Source: Sphingobium herbicidovorans (GTDB lineage Bacteria > Pseudomonadota > Alphaproteobacteria > Sphingomonadales > Sphingomonadaceae). Taken from it: 64,000 nt of DNA. How positions within the stretch are numbered: position 1 is the stretch's first letter; every line of letters begins with the position of its first letter. The stretch spans positions 2,041,501-2,105,500 of the forward strand of contig NZ_CP020538.1 of NCBI RefSeq assembly GCF_002080435.1. Direction: 5' to 3'. Below, piece by piece: positions 35,554 to 44,388 of the stretch. The translations under genes and the position numbers were made by a program. The notes beneath the pieces are model-generated. The model did not search any database, was not told the DNA's origin, and saw nothing but the letters and a program-made list of their open reading frames with translations.

Positions 35554-36468
35554 ATGAGCAATGAGACGCAAGGGACGGCCAGGTCCGAACGGCTGCCAGA
35601 GGATTGCAACTGGATCGACAGCAAGGGGCTGAACCGGCGCAAGCTGCTGATGAGCGGCGCTTTTGCGGCTGGCTTCGCGGCGGCATGTCGCCCGGTGTCG
35701 AGCAGCGCGGTGCAGACCTCGGGCGAAGGGTTGGAAGAAGAAACGGTGTCTATCAAGGCCAGCGACGGCTTTGCCTTGCCCGCCTTTGTGGCGCGGCCGA
35801 AGGGGGCGAAGAACAGCCCGGTCATCGTCGTCGTCCATGAGGTGTTCGGCGTTCATGAATGGATCCGGGACATGTGCCGCCGTTTCGCGCGCGCGGGCTA
35901 TTATGCGGTCGCGCCGGACCTGTTCGCCCGCCATGGCGATGCGACGAAGATCGCCGACATCAAGCAGCTGGTGAGCAGCATCGTGTCCAAGGCGCCCGAT
36001 GCGCAGGTCATGGCGGACATCGATTCGACCTATGAGTGGGCGGGAAGCCATGGCGGCGATGCGGCGCGTCGCGGGATCACCGGATTTTGCTGGGGTGGGC
36101 GGATCGTGTGGCTTTATGCCGCGCATAGCGCGCAACTGGACGCAGGCGTCGCCTTTTACGGTCGGCTGGTGAGCGACAAGACGGCGCTGCAACCCTTGAG
36201 CGCGATCGAGCAGGTGAAGGCGCTAAACGCCCCGGTGCTGGGGCAATATGGCGCGTTGGACAAGGGCATTCCGGTTGCCGACGTCGATGCGATGCGCGCG
36301 GCGCTGAAGCAGGCGGGCAAGTCGCCGCCCGCCGACATCACGCTTTATCCTGATGCTGACCATGGGTTCATGGCGGATTACCGGCCCAGCTATAATGAAG
36401 CTGCGGCGAAGGCTGCCTGGACCGCGACGCTCGACTGGTTCGGCCGTTATGTGAAGGGCGGGAAGTAA
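35554..36468 (+). CDS. Dienelactone hydrolase family protein, exported
   Basis: 304 residues with an RR-containing leader NRRKLLMSGAFAAGFAAAC (Tat-like with a possible lipobox Cys45) and an alpha/beta-hydrolase domain. The nucleophile is Cys179 in GFCWGGR, as in carboxymethylenebutenolidases. The acid and His are in GALDKGIPV and DADHGFMAD. The N-terminal 25 residues before RR are unusually long for a Tat signal. Substrate unknown. Confidence 0.88.
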   Translation: MSNETQGTARSERLPEDCNWIDSKGLNRRKLLMSGAFAAGFAAACRPVSSSAVQTSGEGLEEETVSIKASDGFALPAFVARPKGAKNSPVIVVVHEVFGVHEWIRDMCRRFARAGYYAVAPDLFARHGDATKIADIKQLVSSIVSKAPDAQVMADIDSTYEWAGSHGGDAARRGITGFCWGGRIVWLYAAHSAQLDAGVAFYGRLVSDKTALQPLSAIEQVKALNAPVLGQYGALDKGIPVADVDAMRAALKQAGKSPPADITLYPDADHGFMADYRPSYNEAAAKAAWTATLDWFGRYVKGGK

Positions 36469-36473
36469 GGCCG

Positions 36474-37010
36474 CTAGTCCGCCTTCATCGACTGTACGGC
36501 GGCCAGGGTGCTCTTCACATGATCGGCATAGTTCATTTCGCTGTGGACGAAGACGATGCGGCCATTGGGCGCGATGACATAGGATGTTCGGTCGGTCATG
36601 CCCGGCCGCATCTTAAGCGCGACGTCATAGCCCGATATGATGCCGGGGCCAGCCGATGCTACCGCGAACTTGCCCGCGCATTCCTTGGTCGAGAAGGCGA
36701 CAAGGTCGTCCACCGGGTCCGCCGACATGCCGATGACGGTGGCCCCCGCCTTCTTGAAGTCTTCGATATGCGTGGCGAATTCGCGGGCTTCCGCCGAACA
36801 GCCGGGCGTGAACGCCTTTGGGAAGAAATAGAGGACGACCGGCCCCCGTTTCAACTGGTGCGAGAGGGTCAGGGTGAAGGGCTTGCCCGCCAGCGCGCCG
36901 CGCGTCGTGAAATCGGGCGCCTTTGCCCCGATCGCAAGCGCCGCCATCGCCCCGGTGCTTCCCAAGGCGGCTGCGGCAAGGCCAAGGGCGATCTTCGCGC
37001 TCTTCAACAT
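36474..37010 (-). CDS. Periplasmic peroxiredoxin (Bcp/PrxQ type)
   Basis: 178-residue thiol peroxidase with a signal peptide (IALGLAAAALGSTGAMA). The peroxidatic Cys71 is in FPKAFTPGCSAEARE. A further Cys (TKECAGKF) may be the resolving residue. It is convergent with the dienelactone hydrolase (5-bp gap). Confidence 0.9.
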   Translation of the reverse strand: MLKSAKIALGLAAAALGSTGAMAALAIGAKAPDFTTRGALAGKPFTLTLSHQLKRGPVVLYFFPKAFTPGCSAEAREFATHIEDFKKAGATVIGMSADPVDDLVAFSTKECAGKFAVASAGPGIISGYDVALKMRPGMTDRTSYVIAPNGRIVFVHSEMNYADHVKSTLAAVQSMKAD

Positions 37011-37115
37011 CGGTCGTCTCCATCGTCAGGGGCTTTGCAGCCAGTGATGGCCACAAGTAAGGCGGCTGGCAAGCCCGATGCCGGAACCCTTGGGCGGCTG
37101 GCCGGTTCATTACGG

Positions 37116-37619
37116 ATGCGCCTGCTTTTCGCCATGCCTCTGCTGCTGCTCGCCGCCTGTGGCGAGAAGGATGAAGGCAATCGGGGCCTGTCGGCCAATA
37201 TCGTTGATGAACAGCCATCCTATGACGTGAGCAATGAAATGTCTGCCCAGGATGAGACACTGGCGGTGGACAATGGGACGCAATCGGCGCCCGCGAACAA
37301 CGCCGATGCGCCCAAGCGATCTGCGGCCATGACGATTCCCGCCGCGTTGCAGGGGAACTGGACCGGGCTTAACGATCGTTGCGGCGACCGGTCTGCGGAG
37401 CTGGAGCTGAAAGTGACGCCGGAAAGCCTCATCTTCCATGAAAGCGTTGGAACGGTGGAGGGCGTTACGACCGGCCCGGATGGCCGGGTGCGCATCGATG
37501 CGGCCTTTACGGGCGAAGGCCAAAGCTGGACCAAGAGGCTGGACCTGCGCCCGTCCGCGAACGGCCGGGAACTGGTCATCACCAATGACGGCGCGGCGGT
37601 GACGCGCAAGCGCTGCTGA
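37116..37619 (+). CDS. Lipoprotein of unknown function
   Basis: 167 residues; MRLLFAMPLLLLAACGEKDE is a clear lipoprotein signal (lipobox LAAC). A low-complexity linker is followed by a beta-rich C-terminal domain (ALQGNWTGLNDRCGDRSAEL, ending TRKRC) with two cysteines that may pair. The longer upstream frame is antisense to the peroxiredoxin and was not used. Lies 40 bp upstream of recF. Confidence 0.82.
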   Translation: MRLLFAMPLLLLAACGEKDEGNRGLSANIVDEQPSYDVSNEMSAQDETLAVDNGTQSAPANNADAPKRSAAMTIPAALQGNWTGLNDRCGDRSAELELKVTPESLIFHESVGTVEGVTTGPDGRVRIDAAFTGEGQSWTKRLDLRPSANGRELVITNDGAAVTRKRC

Positions 37620-37659
37620 ACCGCTTTCCGTTTGGGCTTCGCGCCGCTAGAGCGGGGCG

Positions 37660-38730
37660 ATGATCGGCCGCCTGACCTTAAGCGATTTCCGCAATCATGC
37701 GGACGCGCTGATCCTGCCCGATCACGCCTTCATCGTGCTGACCGGCGAAAATGGCGCGGGCAAGACCAATATATTGGAGGCCGTGTCGATGCTGGCCCCC
37801 GGTCGCGGCCTGCGGGGCGCGGCGATGCGCGACATGGCGCGGCAGGGCGGGCCGGGCAGCTTCGGTGTGGCGGCGGAGGTGGATGGCGTCGTGCTGGGCA
37901 CCGGCACATCGCCCCAGGCGCCCGACCGGCGGCAGGTGCGGATAGGCGGTGTGTCCTCTTCGGCGAATGCGCTGGCCGACCATCTGGCGATCATGTGGCT
38001 GACCCCGGCGATGGACAGGTTGTTCATGGACAGTCCGGGCGGGCGGCGGCGCTTCCTCGACCGGCTGACGCTGGCGCTGCATCCGGGGCATGCCGTGCAC
38101 AGCGCGCGCTATGAAGCCGCGATGCGCGCGCGCAACCGGTTGCTGACCGACCTGAAAAGCGCGGACCCCGCGTGGTTGACGGCGCTGGAAGCGCAGATGG
38201 ACGAGCATGCCGCCGCGATTTCCGCCGCGCGGGGCGATCTGGTCGCGCGGCTGGGGGCGCAGCTTGCGGGACAGCCGGACGAACCCTTTGCCCGGCCCTT
38301 GGTGGCGATCGAGGGAGAAGATGGGGGCGAAGAGGCGCTTGGCCCACGTCTGGCGCGGGAGCGGCGGCGCGACGCGGCAGCGGGGCGCACATTGTCCGGG
38401 CCGCACCGGCAGGATCTGGCTGTCACCCACGCCGCCAAGGGGCAGGCGGCCGCGCTTTGTTCGACCGGTGAGCAAAAGGCTTTGCTGCTGTCGATCCTGC
38501 TCGCCCATGCCGCGCTGGTCGCCGCGCATCGCGGCCAGCCGCCGGTACTGCTGCTCGACGAAGTGGCGGCTCATCTCGACCCGTCGCGACGGGCTGCGTT
38601 GTTCGAACGGTTAACGGAAGCGGGCGGGCAGGTGTGGATGACGGGAACGGAGTCCAGCCTTTTCAGTAGTTTGTCCGATGCAACCCGATTTACCGTAACA
38701 TCGGGCCGATTGTTTCGTTCCGCAGATTAA
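37660..38730 (+). CDS. recF: DNA replication and repair protein RecF
   Basis: SMC-like ATPase that loads RecA at gaps with RecOR. 356 residues starting [13 protein letters not shown]. The Walker A is GENGAGKT (Gly29-Thr36), the signature motif [17 protein letters not shown] and Walker [14 protein letters not shown] are present. It is not next to dnaA, dnaN or gyrB here, as usual in this order. Confidence 0.96.
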   Translation: MIGRLTLSDFRNHADALILPDHAFIVLTGENGAGKTNILEAVSMLAPGRGLRGAAMRDMARQGGPGSFGVAAEVDGVVLGTGTSPQAPDRRQVRIGGVSSSANALADHLAIMWLTPAMDRLFMDSPGGRRRFLDRLTLALHPGHAVHSARYEAAMRARNRLLTDLKSADPAWLTALEAQMDEHAAAISAARGDLVARLGAQLAGQPDEPFARPLVAIEGEDGGEEALGPRLARERRRDAAAGRTLSGPHRQDLAVTHAAKGQAAALCSTGEQKALLLSILLAHAALVAAHRGQPPVLLLDEVAAHLDPSRRAALFERLTEAGGQVWMTGTESSLFSSLSDATRFTVTSGRLFRSAD

Positions 38731-38837
38731 CGCACCTGAACAACCATTCATCGCTCGACGCTTCTCAACTCGTCCTGGCTCTGCACAAGAGCTTCACAGG
38801 GTTGAAAATCAAGAAGAAGTCGGGGGTCGTTTCACAC

Positions 38838-39365
38838 ATGATCGGTGCTTTTCGCGCATTTATCGCGACTGCTACGCTTGCGCTCGGCGCACTGATCGTT
38901 ACCCCCGCCGCTGCCGGTACGCTGCAGTGCGTGCCCTATGCCCGTCAGGTTTCCGGCATCGAGATTTACGGCAACGCCCATACTTGGTGGAACCAGGCCG
39001 AAGGTCGTTATGCGCGAGGCCATGAGCCGCGCGAGGGCGCTGTGCTGGCCTTCGCGGCGAGCCGGTCGATGCCCGTCGGTCATGTCGCCATGGTCAGCAA
39101 GGTCGTCAGCGAGCGCGAAGTGCTGCTGACCCATGCCAACTGGTCCTATCGTGGCGGGATCGAGCGCAATGTCCGCGCCATCGACGTGTCGCCGAACAAT
39201 GACTGGACCGATGTGCGCGTATGGTACGGCCCCATCGGCGGCCTGGGCCTGCGGTCCAACCCGGCCAACGGCTTCATCTATCCGGTGCAGGCGAGCGAGC
39301 CCGCCCCGACGATCCAGATCGCGATGGCCGATCGCGCGGCCTCCACCGCGCACGCTGCTTTCTGA
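38838..39365 (+). CDS. CHAP domain protein 1, exported
   Basis: 175 residues; signal peptide (ATLALGALIVTPAAAG) then a CHAP amidohydrolase domain with the catalytic Cys in GTLQCVPYAR (Cys31), His in PVGHVAMVSKV and LTHANW. Probably a peptidoglycan amidase/endopeptidase. The ATG at 38838 gives a clean signal peptide; a TTG at 38802 is possible. It is about 80 bp upstream of a paralogue of the same layout. Confidence 0.88.
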   Translation: MIGAFRAFIATATLALGALIVTPAAAGTLQCVPYARQVSGIEIYGNAHTWWNQAEGRYARGHEPREGAVLAFAASRSMPVGHVAMVSKVVSEREVLLTHANWSYRGGIERNVRAIDVSPNNDWTDVRVWYGPIGGLGLRSNPANGFIYPVQASEPAPTIQIAMADRAASTAHAAF

Positions 39366-39445
39366 GATTTTAACCAGTTCATAAGAGCCGCCGCCTAATG
39401 TGATCGGCGGTGGGGCGATGCTCAAAAGATTTGAGGTCGCAAATA

Positions 39446-40174
39446 ATGTTTCGATATGTTCGCGGAGCAGTGTGGCTGTTGGCGGGGCTGATCGCGACGC
39501 CGGTATCCGGCGCAACGGCTCTGCAATGCGTACCCTATGCGCGGATCGTTTCCGGGGTGAATATCCGGGGCGATGCGCTGACCTGGTGGGATCAGGCGCA
39601 GGACCGCTATGCGCGCGGCCATCTGCCTCGGCGCGGGGCAGTGATGGCATTTCGTCCCTATGGGCCGATGGTGCTGGGCCATGTCGCCGTGGTCAGCAAG
39701 GTGCTGGACGACCGGCGCGTGTTGATTCGCCATGCCAACTGGTCGGTGCCCGGCGCAATCGAGGAAGATGTGCTGGCCATTGATGTGTCGGATGCGGGCG
39801 ACTGGAGCGCGGTGCGTGTGTGGCACAGTCCAACGGGGCAAATGGGCGCGCGGACCAATCCGACTTTCGGTTTCATCTATCCGGGCAAGGCGCAGTTGCG
39901 GCCGTTCGAGCCCGATCCGGCGCTGGGCGCAAGCGTCCGCTTTGCGAAGGCGGATCCGGCGGTATGGGAGCAGGCCGGGCCAGCAGCCAAGGCTGTCGAT
40001 GAAAGCGAGGGGGCCGAACGCCTCGCCGGTCTTGGCCGTTCCTTGCGCAAGGCATTGCGCGAGCCACGGCTGGAAACCGATATGCGCGCTATCCAGTTTG
40101 CCGACGCTGCGCCGTCGGGACGGTCGCTGCGCGACATCATCGCTGATGTGAAGCGGGACGCTCGGCTGCGTTGA
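39446..40174 (+). CDS. CHAP domain protein 2, exported
   Basis: 242 residues, a paralogue of the preceding gene: ALQCVPYARIVSGVNIRGDA, TWWDQAQDRYARGH, LGHVAVVSKV and IRHANWSVPG align almost column by column. It carries an extra C-terminal ~90 residues, charged and helical, with no known domain. The tandem arrangement implies a local duplication followed by divergence. Confidence 0.88.
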   Translation: MFRYVRGAVWLLAGLIATPVSGATALQCVPYARIVSGVNIRGDALTWWDQAQDRYARGHLPRRGAVMAFRPYGPMVLGHVAVVSKVLDDRRVLIRHANWSVPGAIEEDVLAIDVSDAGDWSAVRVWHSPTGQMGARTNPTFGFIYPGKAQLRPFEPDPALGASVRFAKADPAVWEQAGPAAKAVDESEGAERLAGLGRSLRKALREPRLETDMRAIQFADAAPSGRSLRDIIADVKRDARLR

Positions 40175-40209
40175 CAGCCCTGCGATCTGCTGACGCTGAC
40201 CCGATCTGC

Positions 40210-40234
40210 ATCCGTTCGCATGGCACGAACGGAT
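40210..40234. terminator. Hairpin between convergent genes
   Basis: ATCCGTTCG, a 7-base loop, CGAACGGAT: perfect 9-bp stem in the 70-bp gap between CHAP protein 2 and the DUF3297 gene. No long T-run. Confidence 0.65.
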
Positions 40235-40243
40235 CAGGACAGC

Positions 40244-40519
40244 TTATTCCGCGTCGGCGGGCTTTTCTTCCTCACCCTCGGCCGGGCGTTCGAACCAGGC
40301 TTCGACCGGGCCGGTCAGCTTGATCGTCAGCGGCTGGCCGTTGCGGTCGCGGGTCTTGCCGGCTGCGACGCGAATCCAGCCTTCCGAGATGCAATATTCC
40401 TCGACATCCGTGCGGACGCGGTCCTTGAAGCGGATGCCGATTCCCCGTTGCAGCACGTCCATGTCGAAAAAGGCGCTGCGCGGGTTGGTGGAAAGGCGGT
40501 CGGGAGGCGTGTCGCTCAT
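40244..40519 (-). CDS. DUF3297 family protein
   Basis: 91 residues: MSDTPPDRLSTNPRSAFFDM then RTDVEEYCISEGWIRVAAGK and an acidic tail. This matches the short conserved DUF3297 family of proteobacteria, sometimes mis-labelled glutathione peroxidase. Function unknown. The start was chosen at the conserved MSDTPPDRL. Confidence 0.85.
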   Translation of the reverse strand: MSDTPPDRLSTNPRSAFFDMDVLQRGIGIRFKDRVRTDVEEYCISEGWIRVAAGKTRDRNGQPLTIKLTGPVEAWFERPAEGEEEKPADAE

Positions 40520-40574
40520 GGCTGTTCCAAAGGTCCTTCGTTTCGCGCCGCCTAGCGCCTCGGCCTTATCGCCG

Positions 40575-41405
40575 TCAACCGGGGCCGTCATCGACGTCGC
40601 AGAAGATGCGGCGGATCACGCCCTGTTCCAGCCATGAAGCAAAGCGCACCTCTGCATCGGCAAGGCCGGTGAAGGGGTAGGCGACCGGCCGGTCATTGAC
40701 CGCGCGGCTGGCCTGCACCAGCCGGATCATGGCGTCGGGCGCGGTGGTAAGGATGCGGCCCCGCCTGTCGGTCGCCGCGCTGTTGACGCCGACGACATGC
40801 CCATCCTCGGCAAAGACGGGGCCGCCGCTGATGCCGGACAGGGTGTGGTCACCCTCTGGCAAGCGGCCAACCTCTGCCCATGCGAGCACGGGCTGCGTTT
40901 CTTCGGTCCGACCCCGGCGGGCGCTAGCCGCGCCGATCAGTTCGGACATGACGAGGGTGGGGCGGCCCGCGGGGAAGCCCATATGGAATCCGGCCGATCC
41001 CGGTGGCGGCATACGGTCTGACAGGGGCAGCGCATGGCCGCTGGGCATGCCATCGCGCACGAGTGCGGCGTCGGCCTCACGGCTTGCCACGACGCGGGAT
41101 ACGGGGCGCGCGATCCCGCCTTCGTCAATGCCGATGCGGGCGCAGCCGTGCGTGACATGTTCGGCCGTCAGCCAGACGCCGTCCTGATCAATGGCAAAGG
41201 CCGTACCCATGCTGTCGGCGGGCCCGTCGAGCCGGTCCTGGATCACGAATGTCTCGTCGCTCCATTGCGGCATGGGGCGGCGGGGGGAGCGAGGGTCGTA
41301 GACTTCGACCTGCAACGGCGTCGGGCGCGTGACCTCGCCAATCCAGGCGAGCGCCAATATGCCGCCCAGCATCAGCGGCAGGCAGCCAAGGCTCCGCCGC
41401 GCCAT
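40575..41405 (-). CDS. Trypsin-like serine protease, membrane-anchored
   Basis: 276 residues. The N-terminal helix (LPLMLGGILALAWIGEV) is followed by an S1C-type protease domain with the triad visible: His in WLTAEHVTHGC, Asp in SREADAALV, Ser in SGISGGPVFAEDG. No PDZ domain. Upstream on minus, 4 bp away, is the DUF350 protein, so the two are probably co-expressed. Confidence 0.87.
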   Translation of the reverse strand: MARRSLGCLPLMLGGILALAWIGEVTRPTPLQVEVYDPRSPRRPMPQWSDETFVIQDRLDGPADSMGTAFAIDQDGVWLTAEHVTHGCARIGIDEGGIARPVSRVVASREADAALVRDGMPSGHALPLSDRMPPPGSAGFHMGFPAGRPTLVMSELIGAASARRGRTEETQPVLAWAEVGRLPEGDHTLSGISGGPVFAEDGHVVGVNSAATDRRGRILTTAPDAMIRLVQASRAVNDRPVAYPFTGLADAEVRFASWLEQGVIRRIFCDVDDGPG

Positions 41406-41409
41406 CGCT

Positions 41410-41832
41410 TTAGCCCGCCACGGCCGCAGCCGTCAGGCATGCGATCGCGGCTTTCATCATGGCAAGGAAGACGGCGGCCGCCCGCTCGTTCGCCTCGATC
41501 CGGGTGGAGAGCGAGCCGAGCAGGAAATCGACGAAGCGAAAGGCGATGAGTTGCAGCACAAGCGTGACGCTGCCCCAGATCATGACGTCCCAGACATTGA
41601 CCGATCCGGCAAGGCACAGCGCCAACGGGATGGCGAGGCCAATCGCAGCGCCGCCCAGCGATATTGCCGCCGCTTCGTTCCCAGCGCGGATCAGGGCGAA
41701 TTCATCATGCGGGGTAATCCACATGTAAAGCGCAAGGGCCGCCAGCCAGACCAGCGTCGCGCAGGCAAGGTGAAGCAGGAAGATCGGGAGCCCGGAAAGC
41801 AGGCTCTGGATAACGGGCATGGGATCGGTCAT
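41410..41832 (-). CDS. DUF350 (UPF0719) inner-membrane protein
   Basis: 140 residues with four predicted helices and the family's small-residue-rich loop NEAAAISLGGAAIGLAIPLA. The start was set at MTDPMPVIQ (ATG 41832); the longer frame begins on a weak TTG. DUF350 proteins are of unknown function. Forms a two-gene unit with the downstream protease. Confidence 0.85.
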   Translation of the reverse strand: MTDPMPVIQSLLSGLPIFLLHLACATLVWLAALALYMWITPHDEFALIRAGNEAAAISLGGAAIGLAIPLALCLAGSVNVWDVMIWGSVTLVLQLIAFRFVDFLLGSLSTRIEANERAAAVFLAMMKAAIACLTAAAVAG

Positions 41833-41922
41833 GTCCGCCACGATGCCGCAACCTGCCCCCGGCTTCAATCCGGGATAAGGTTGCGGCGCCGTTTCTAACC
41901 GAAGTTCAGAAAACTTGACCTG

Positions 41923-42222
41923 TTATCGGCAGATCCGAACCCGAACGTCCCGGTCGCGGTAATAATCATAGCGCCATTCGGTCCAGCAGCGCTGGCGGTA
42001 GCGGTAATGGTTGCGTCGCCCATCGCGCCAGTGGCGGCGATATTCCCCGCGCCAATGGCGGCGGGCATCGCGCCGATCCCAGTGGCGGTCGCCGCCGCGC
42101 CAGTCGCGGTCGCCATAGCCGTAATAACCGCCCCGATATTGAGCCTGCGCCGGAGCAGCCGTGGCGCCCATCGCCGTGATCGTCAGCCCGACCGCCACCG
42201 CGCCCTTCATAAAGATGTTCAT
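41923..42222 (-). CDS. Small secreted Arg/Tyr/Trp-rich protein
   Basis: 99 residues: signal peptide (MKGAVAVGLTITAMGATAAP... cleavage near AQAQ) and a mature part very rich in Arg, Tyr, Trp, Asp and His, ending RQRCWTEWRYDYYRDRDVRV. GAGGAG lies 7-8 bp upstream of the ATG. It resembles the small RcnB-like or BA14K-like secreted proteins of sphingomonads in composition only. Confidence 0.78.
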   Translation of the reverse strand: MNIFMKGAVAVGLTITAMGATAAPAQAQYRGGYYGYGDRDWRGGDRHWDRRDARRHWRGEYRRHWRDGRRNHYRYRQRCWTEWRYDYYRDRDVRVRICR

Positions 42223-42361
42223 ATTCTCTCTCCTCACTTGCACCCCGACGCATCGGCGTAAAGCGGGGCCACGGGAGGGAAGATGCGCGCGCGTGACTGA
42301 ACCGTCCGGGAACGGCGTTGTCAGGTGGCGTTAAGCGAACGAGGGCGCGATGGGACGGACC

Positions 42362-43603
42362 TTACTTGCCCTGCAGCGCCTCTTCGGCTTGCGCGATATA
42401 GTCGCGGGTGATCGGCAGGGCGCGGCGGTCGCGCACATATTGCACCTGGTAGTTCACCATGCTGCCATGTTCGAACACCGTCGCGGCCCCGGCGAGGTAA
42501 AAGGTCCAGAGGCGGAAAAATCGCTCGTCATACAGGGCGATGATGTCGGCGCGGCGCGCCATGGCGCGGGCATACCATTGCCGGATGGTGAGGCCGTAAT
42601 GGATACGCAGCACCTCTACATCGGTGACCATCAGCCGCGTGCCCTCGCTGCCCTGGATCATTTCGGAGAGCGCCGGGATATAGCCGCCGGGGAATATATA
42701 TTTCTGGGTGAAGGCGTCGGTGATCCCCGGCCCGCCAACACGGCCGATCGTGTGGACCAGCATCACGCCGTCGCGCGTCAGCAATTGGGTGCACTTGTCG
42801 AAGAAGGTGCGGTAGTGCGCGGTGCCCACATGTTCGAACATGCCGACCGACACGATCCGGTCGAAGGGCCCTTCGATGTCGCGATAGTCGATCAGTTCGA
42901 ACCGGACATGATCGGCGACGCCAGCCTCCTGCGCCCGTTGGCGCGCGACCTTCAGCTGTTCTTCCGACAGGGTGATGCCGGTCACATCGACGCCGCAGGT
43001 GCGGTGCAGGTAAAGCGCCATCCCGCCCCAGCCGCAGCCGATGTCCAGCACCTTCATCCCCGGTTTCAGGTGCAGCTTGGCCGCGATATGCGCCTTCTTG
43101 TCCTCCTGCGCCTGTTCCAGGCTGATGCCCGCTTCATTGTCGGCGTCCGGCCAATAGGCGCAGCTATATTGGCGGTCGCGATCGAGGAAGAGGGCGTAGA
43201 GCGCGCCCGACAGGTCGTAATGATGGGCGACATTCGCCTTTGCCCGCGCGCGGTGATTGGCGCGCCAGAGCGTCTGGCGGATCGACTTGAACCCCCGCTT
43301 GAGCGCGCCCATGTCGCTGATCGACTTGCCGCTTTCCCAGCTGTTGTTGGCGCGGATCAGCGAGATAAGCTCCATGATCCCGCCGCCCTCGATGCCGACG
43401 CGCCCGTCGATATAGGCTTCGGCCATGCCAAGGCGCGGATCCTTGATGATGTCCAGCGGCACGCGGGCGTCGCGGAACTTCAGGGCAAGCGACGGGAAGG
43501 CCGGATCGGGGGCGCCGACCGTCACTTTCCTGCCGTCATGATAGATGATGGTCAGTTGCCCCCGCGAGACCAACCGCTTGATGACCCGATCGAACAGTTT
43601 CAT
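42362..43603 (-). CDS. cfa: Cyclopropane-fatty-acyl-phospholipid synthase
   Basis: 413 residues. Transfers a methylene from SAM to unsaturated acyl chains of membrane phospholipids. N-terminal lipid-binding part, then SAM motif VLDIGCGWGGMALYLH, GVDVTGITLSEEQLKVA, the MFEHVG motif and HTIGRVGG. Start at MKLFDRV. It lies 32 bp after the molybdenum oxidoreductase gene on the same strand. Confidence 0.95.
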   Translation of the reverse strand: MKLFDRVIKRLVSRGQLTIIYHDGRKVTVGAPDPAFPSLALKFRDARVPLDIIKDPRLGMAEAYIDGRVGIEGGGIMELISLIRANNSWESGKSISDMGALKRGFKSIRQTLWRANHRARAKANVAHHYDLSGALYALFLDRDRQYSCAYWPDADNEAGISLEQAQEDKKAHIAAKLHLKPGMKVLDIGCGWGGMALYLHRTCGVDVTGITLSEEQLKVARQRAQEAGVADHVRFELIDYRDIEGPFDRIVSVGMFEHVGTAHYRTFFDKCTQLLTRDGVMLVHTIGRVGGPGITDAFTQKYIFPGGYIPALSEMIQGSEGTRLMVTDVEVLRIHYGLTIRQWYARAMARRADIIALYDERFFRLWTFYLAGAATVFEHGSMVNYQVQYVRDRRALPITRDYIAQAEEALQGK

Positions 43604-43635
43604 GGGCGGCAACCTGTCAGGTCATTTCGCGTCCG

Positions 43636-44388
43636 TCAAATGCCTGCATACCAATCATATCCTGCACGGTCCTCCCAATAGCCGCCCTTGCCTTCGCCAA
43701 TGCCGGAGAGGCTGTCGACGGCCTTTATCTCCATCAGATATTTAGCATGTTTGTAGCCCAGGTGCCGTTCGACGCGCAGTCGCAGCGGCGCGCCGTTGGC
43801 GACTGTGAGCGGCCGATCGTTAAGCGCGAAGGCGAGGACCGTCTGGGGATGAAAGGCGTCGATCAGGTCGATGCTTTCATAATAGGGCCGCCCGTCACCC
43901 ATGAAGTCGGCGCAGTGAAACAGGATATAGCGCGCACGGCTGTTCATGCGCGCTGCGTCGAGGATGAGCGCCAACGGCACGCCGCGCCACTTGCCGATGG
44001 CGCTCCACCCTTCGACGCAATCGTGGCGGGTGATCTGTTCGCGATGGGGCAGGCTGCGCAGCTGGGCGAGCGACAGGGAGAGCGGGCGGTCGACCAGGCC
44101 CGTGATCTTCAGCCGCCAGTCGGCAAAGCCGGTGCGCCACAGCGCCCGATATTCGGGCGTGTTCGGGTTGGCGGTGCCATTGGAGCGGAAAATGGGCGAG
44201 ATCTGGTCGGGCCGAAACTCGCGCGCCATCGCGTCGCGCGTCATCAGGCTGCGCTGCGCCCATTTGTGGAAATTCTCGGCGGAAAAGAGCGCCTCGCGCA
44301 CGCCTTCGTTCCGCGCCAGCCGGTCGCAGCCCGCGAGCGTGGCCGTCGCGCCGACCAGCAGAGTGCGGCGGTCGAAGATCAGGCTCAT
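43636..44388 (-). CDS. Molybdopterin-dependent oxidoreductase (sulfite oxidase/MsrP-like), exported
   Basis: 250 residues of the SUOX fold; the molybdenum-ligating Cys124 is in RHDCVEGWSAIGKW. The N-terminus FDRRTLLVGATATLAGC has a Tat RR and a lipobox-like LAGC, so it may be a Tat-exported lipoprotein. It overlaps its cytochrome b partner by 4 bp, as in msrP-msrQ pairs. Whether the substrate is methionine sulfoxide or another compound is not readable from sequence. Confidence 0.85.
   Translation of the reverse strand: MSLIFDRRTLLVGATATLAGCDRLARNEGVREALFSAENFHKWAQRSLMTRDAMAREFRPDQISPIFRSNGTANPNTPEYRALWRTGFADWRLKITGLVDRPLSLSLAQLRSLPHREQITRHDCVEGWSAIGKWRGVPLALILDAARMNSRARYILFHCADFMGDGRPYYESIDLIDAFHPQTVLAFALNDRPLTVANGAPLRLRVERHLGYKHAKYLMEIKAVDSLSGIGEGKGGYWEDRAGYDWYAGI

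Noticed and set aside
36519..37619. 366-codon plus-strand frame ending in the lipoprotein gene
   Set aside because: Its first 200 codons are antisense to the peroxiredoxin; the lipoprotein signal at 37116 gives a much better start.
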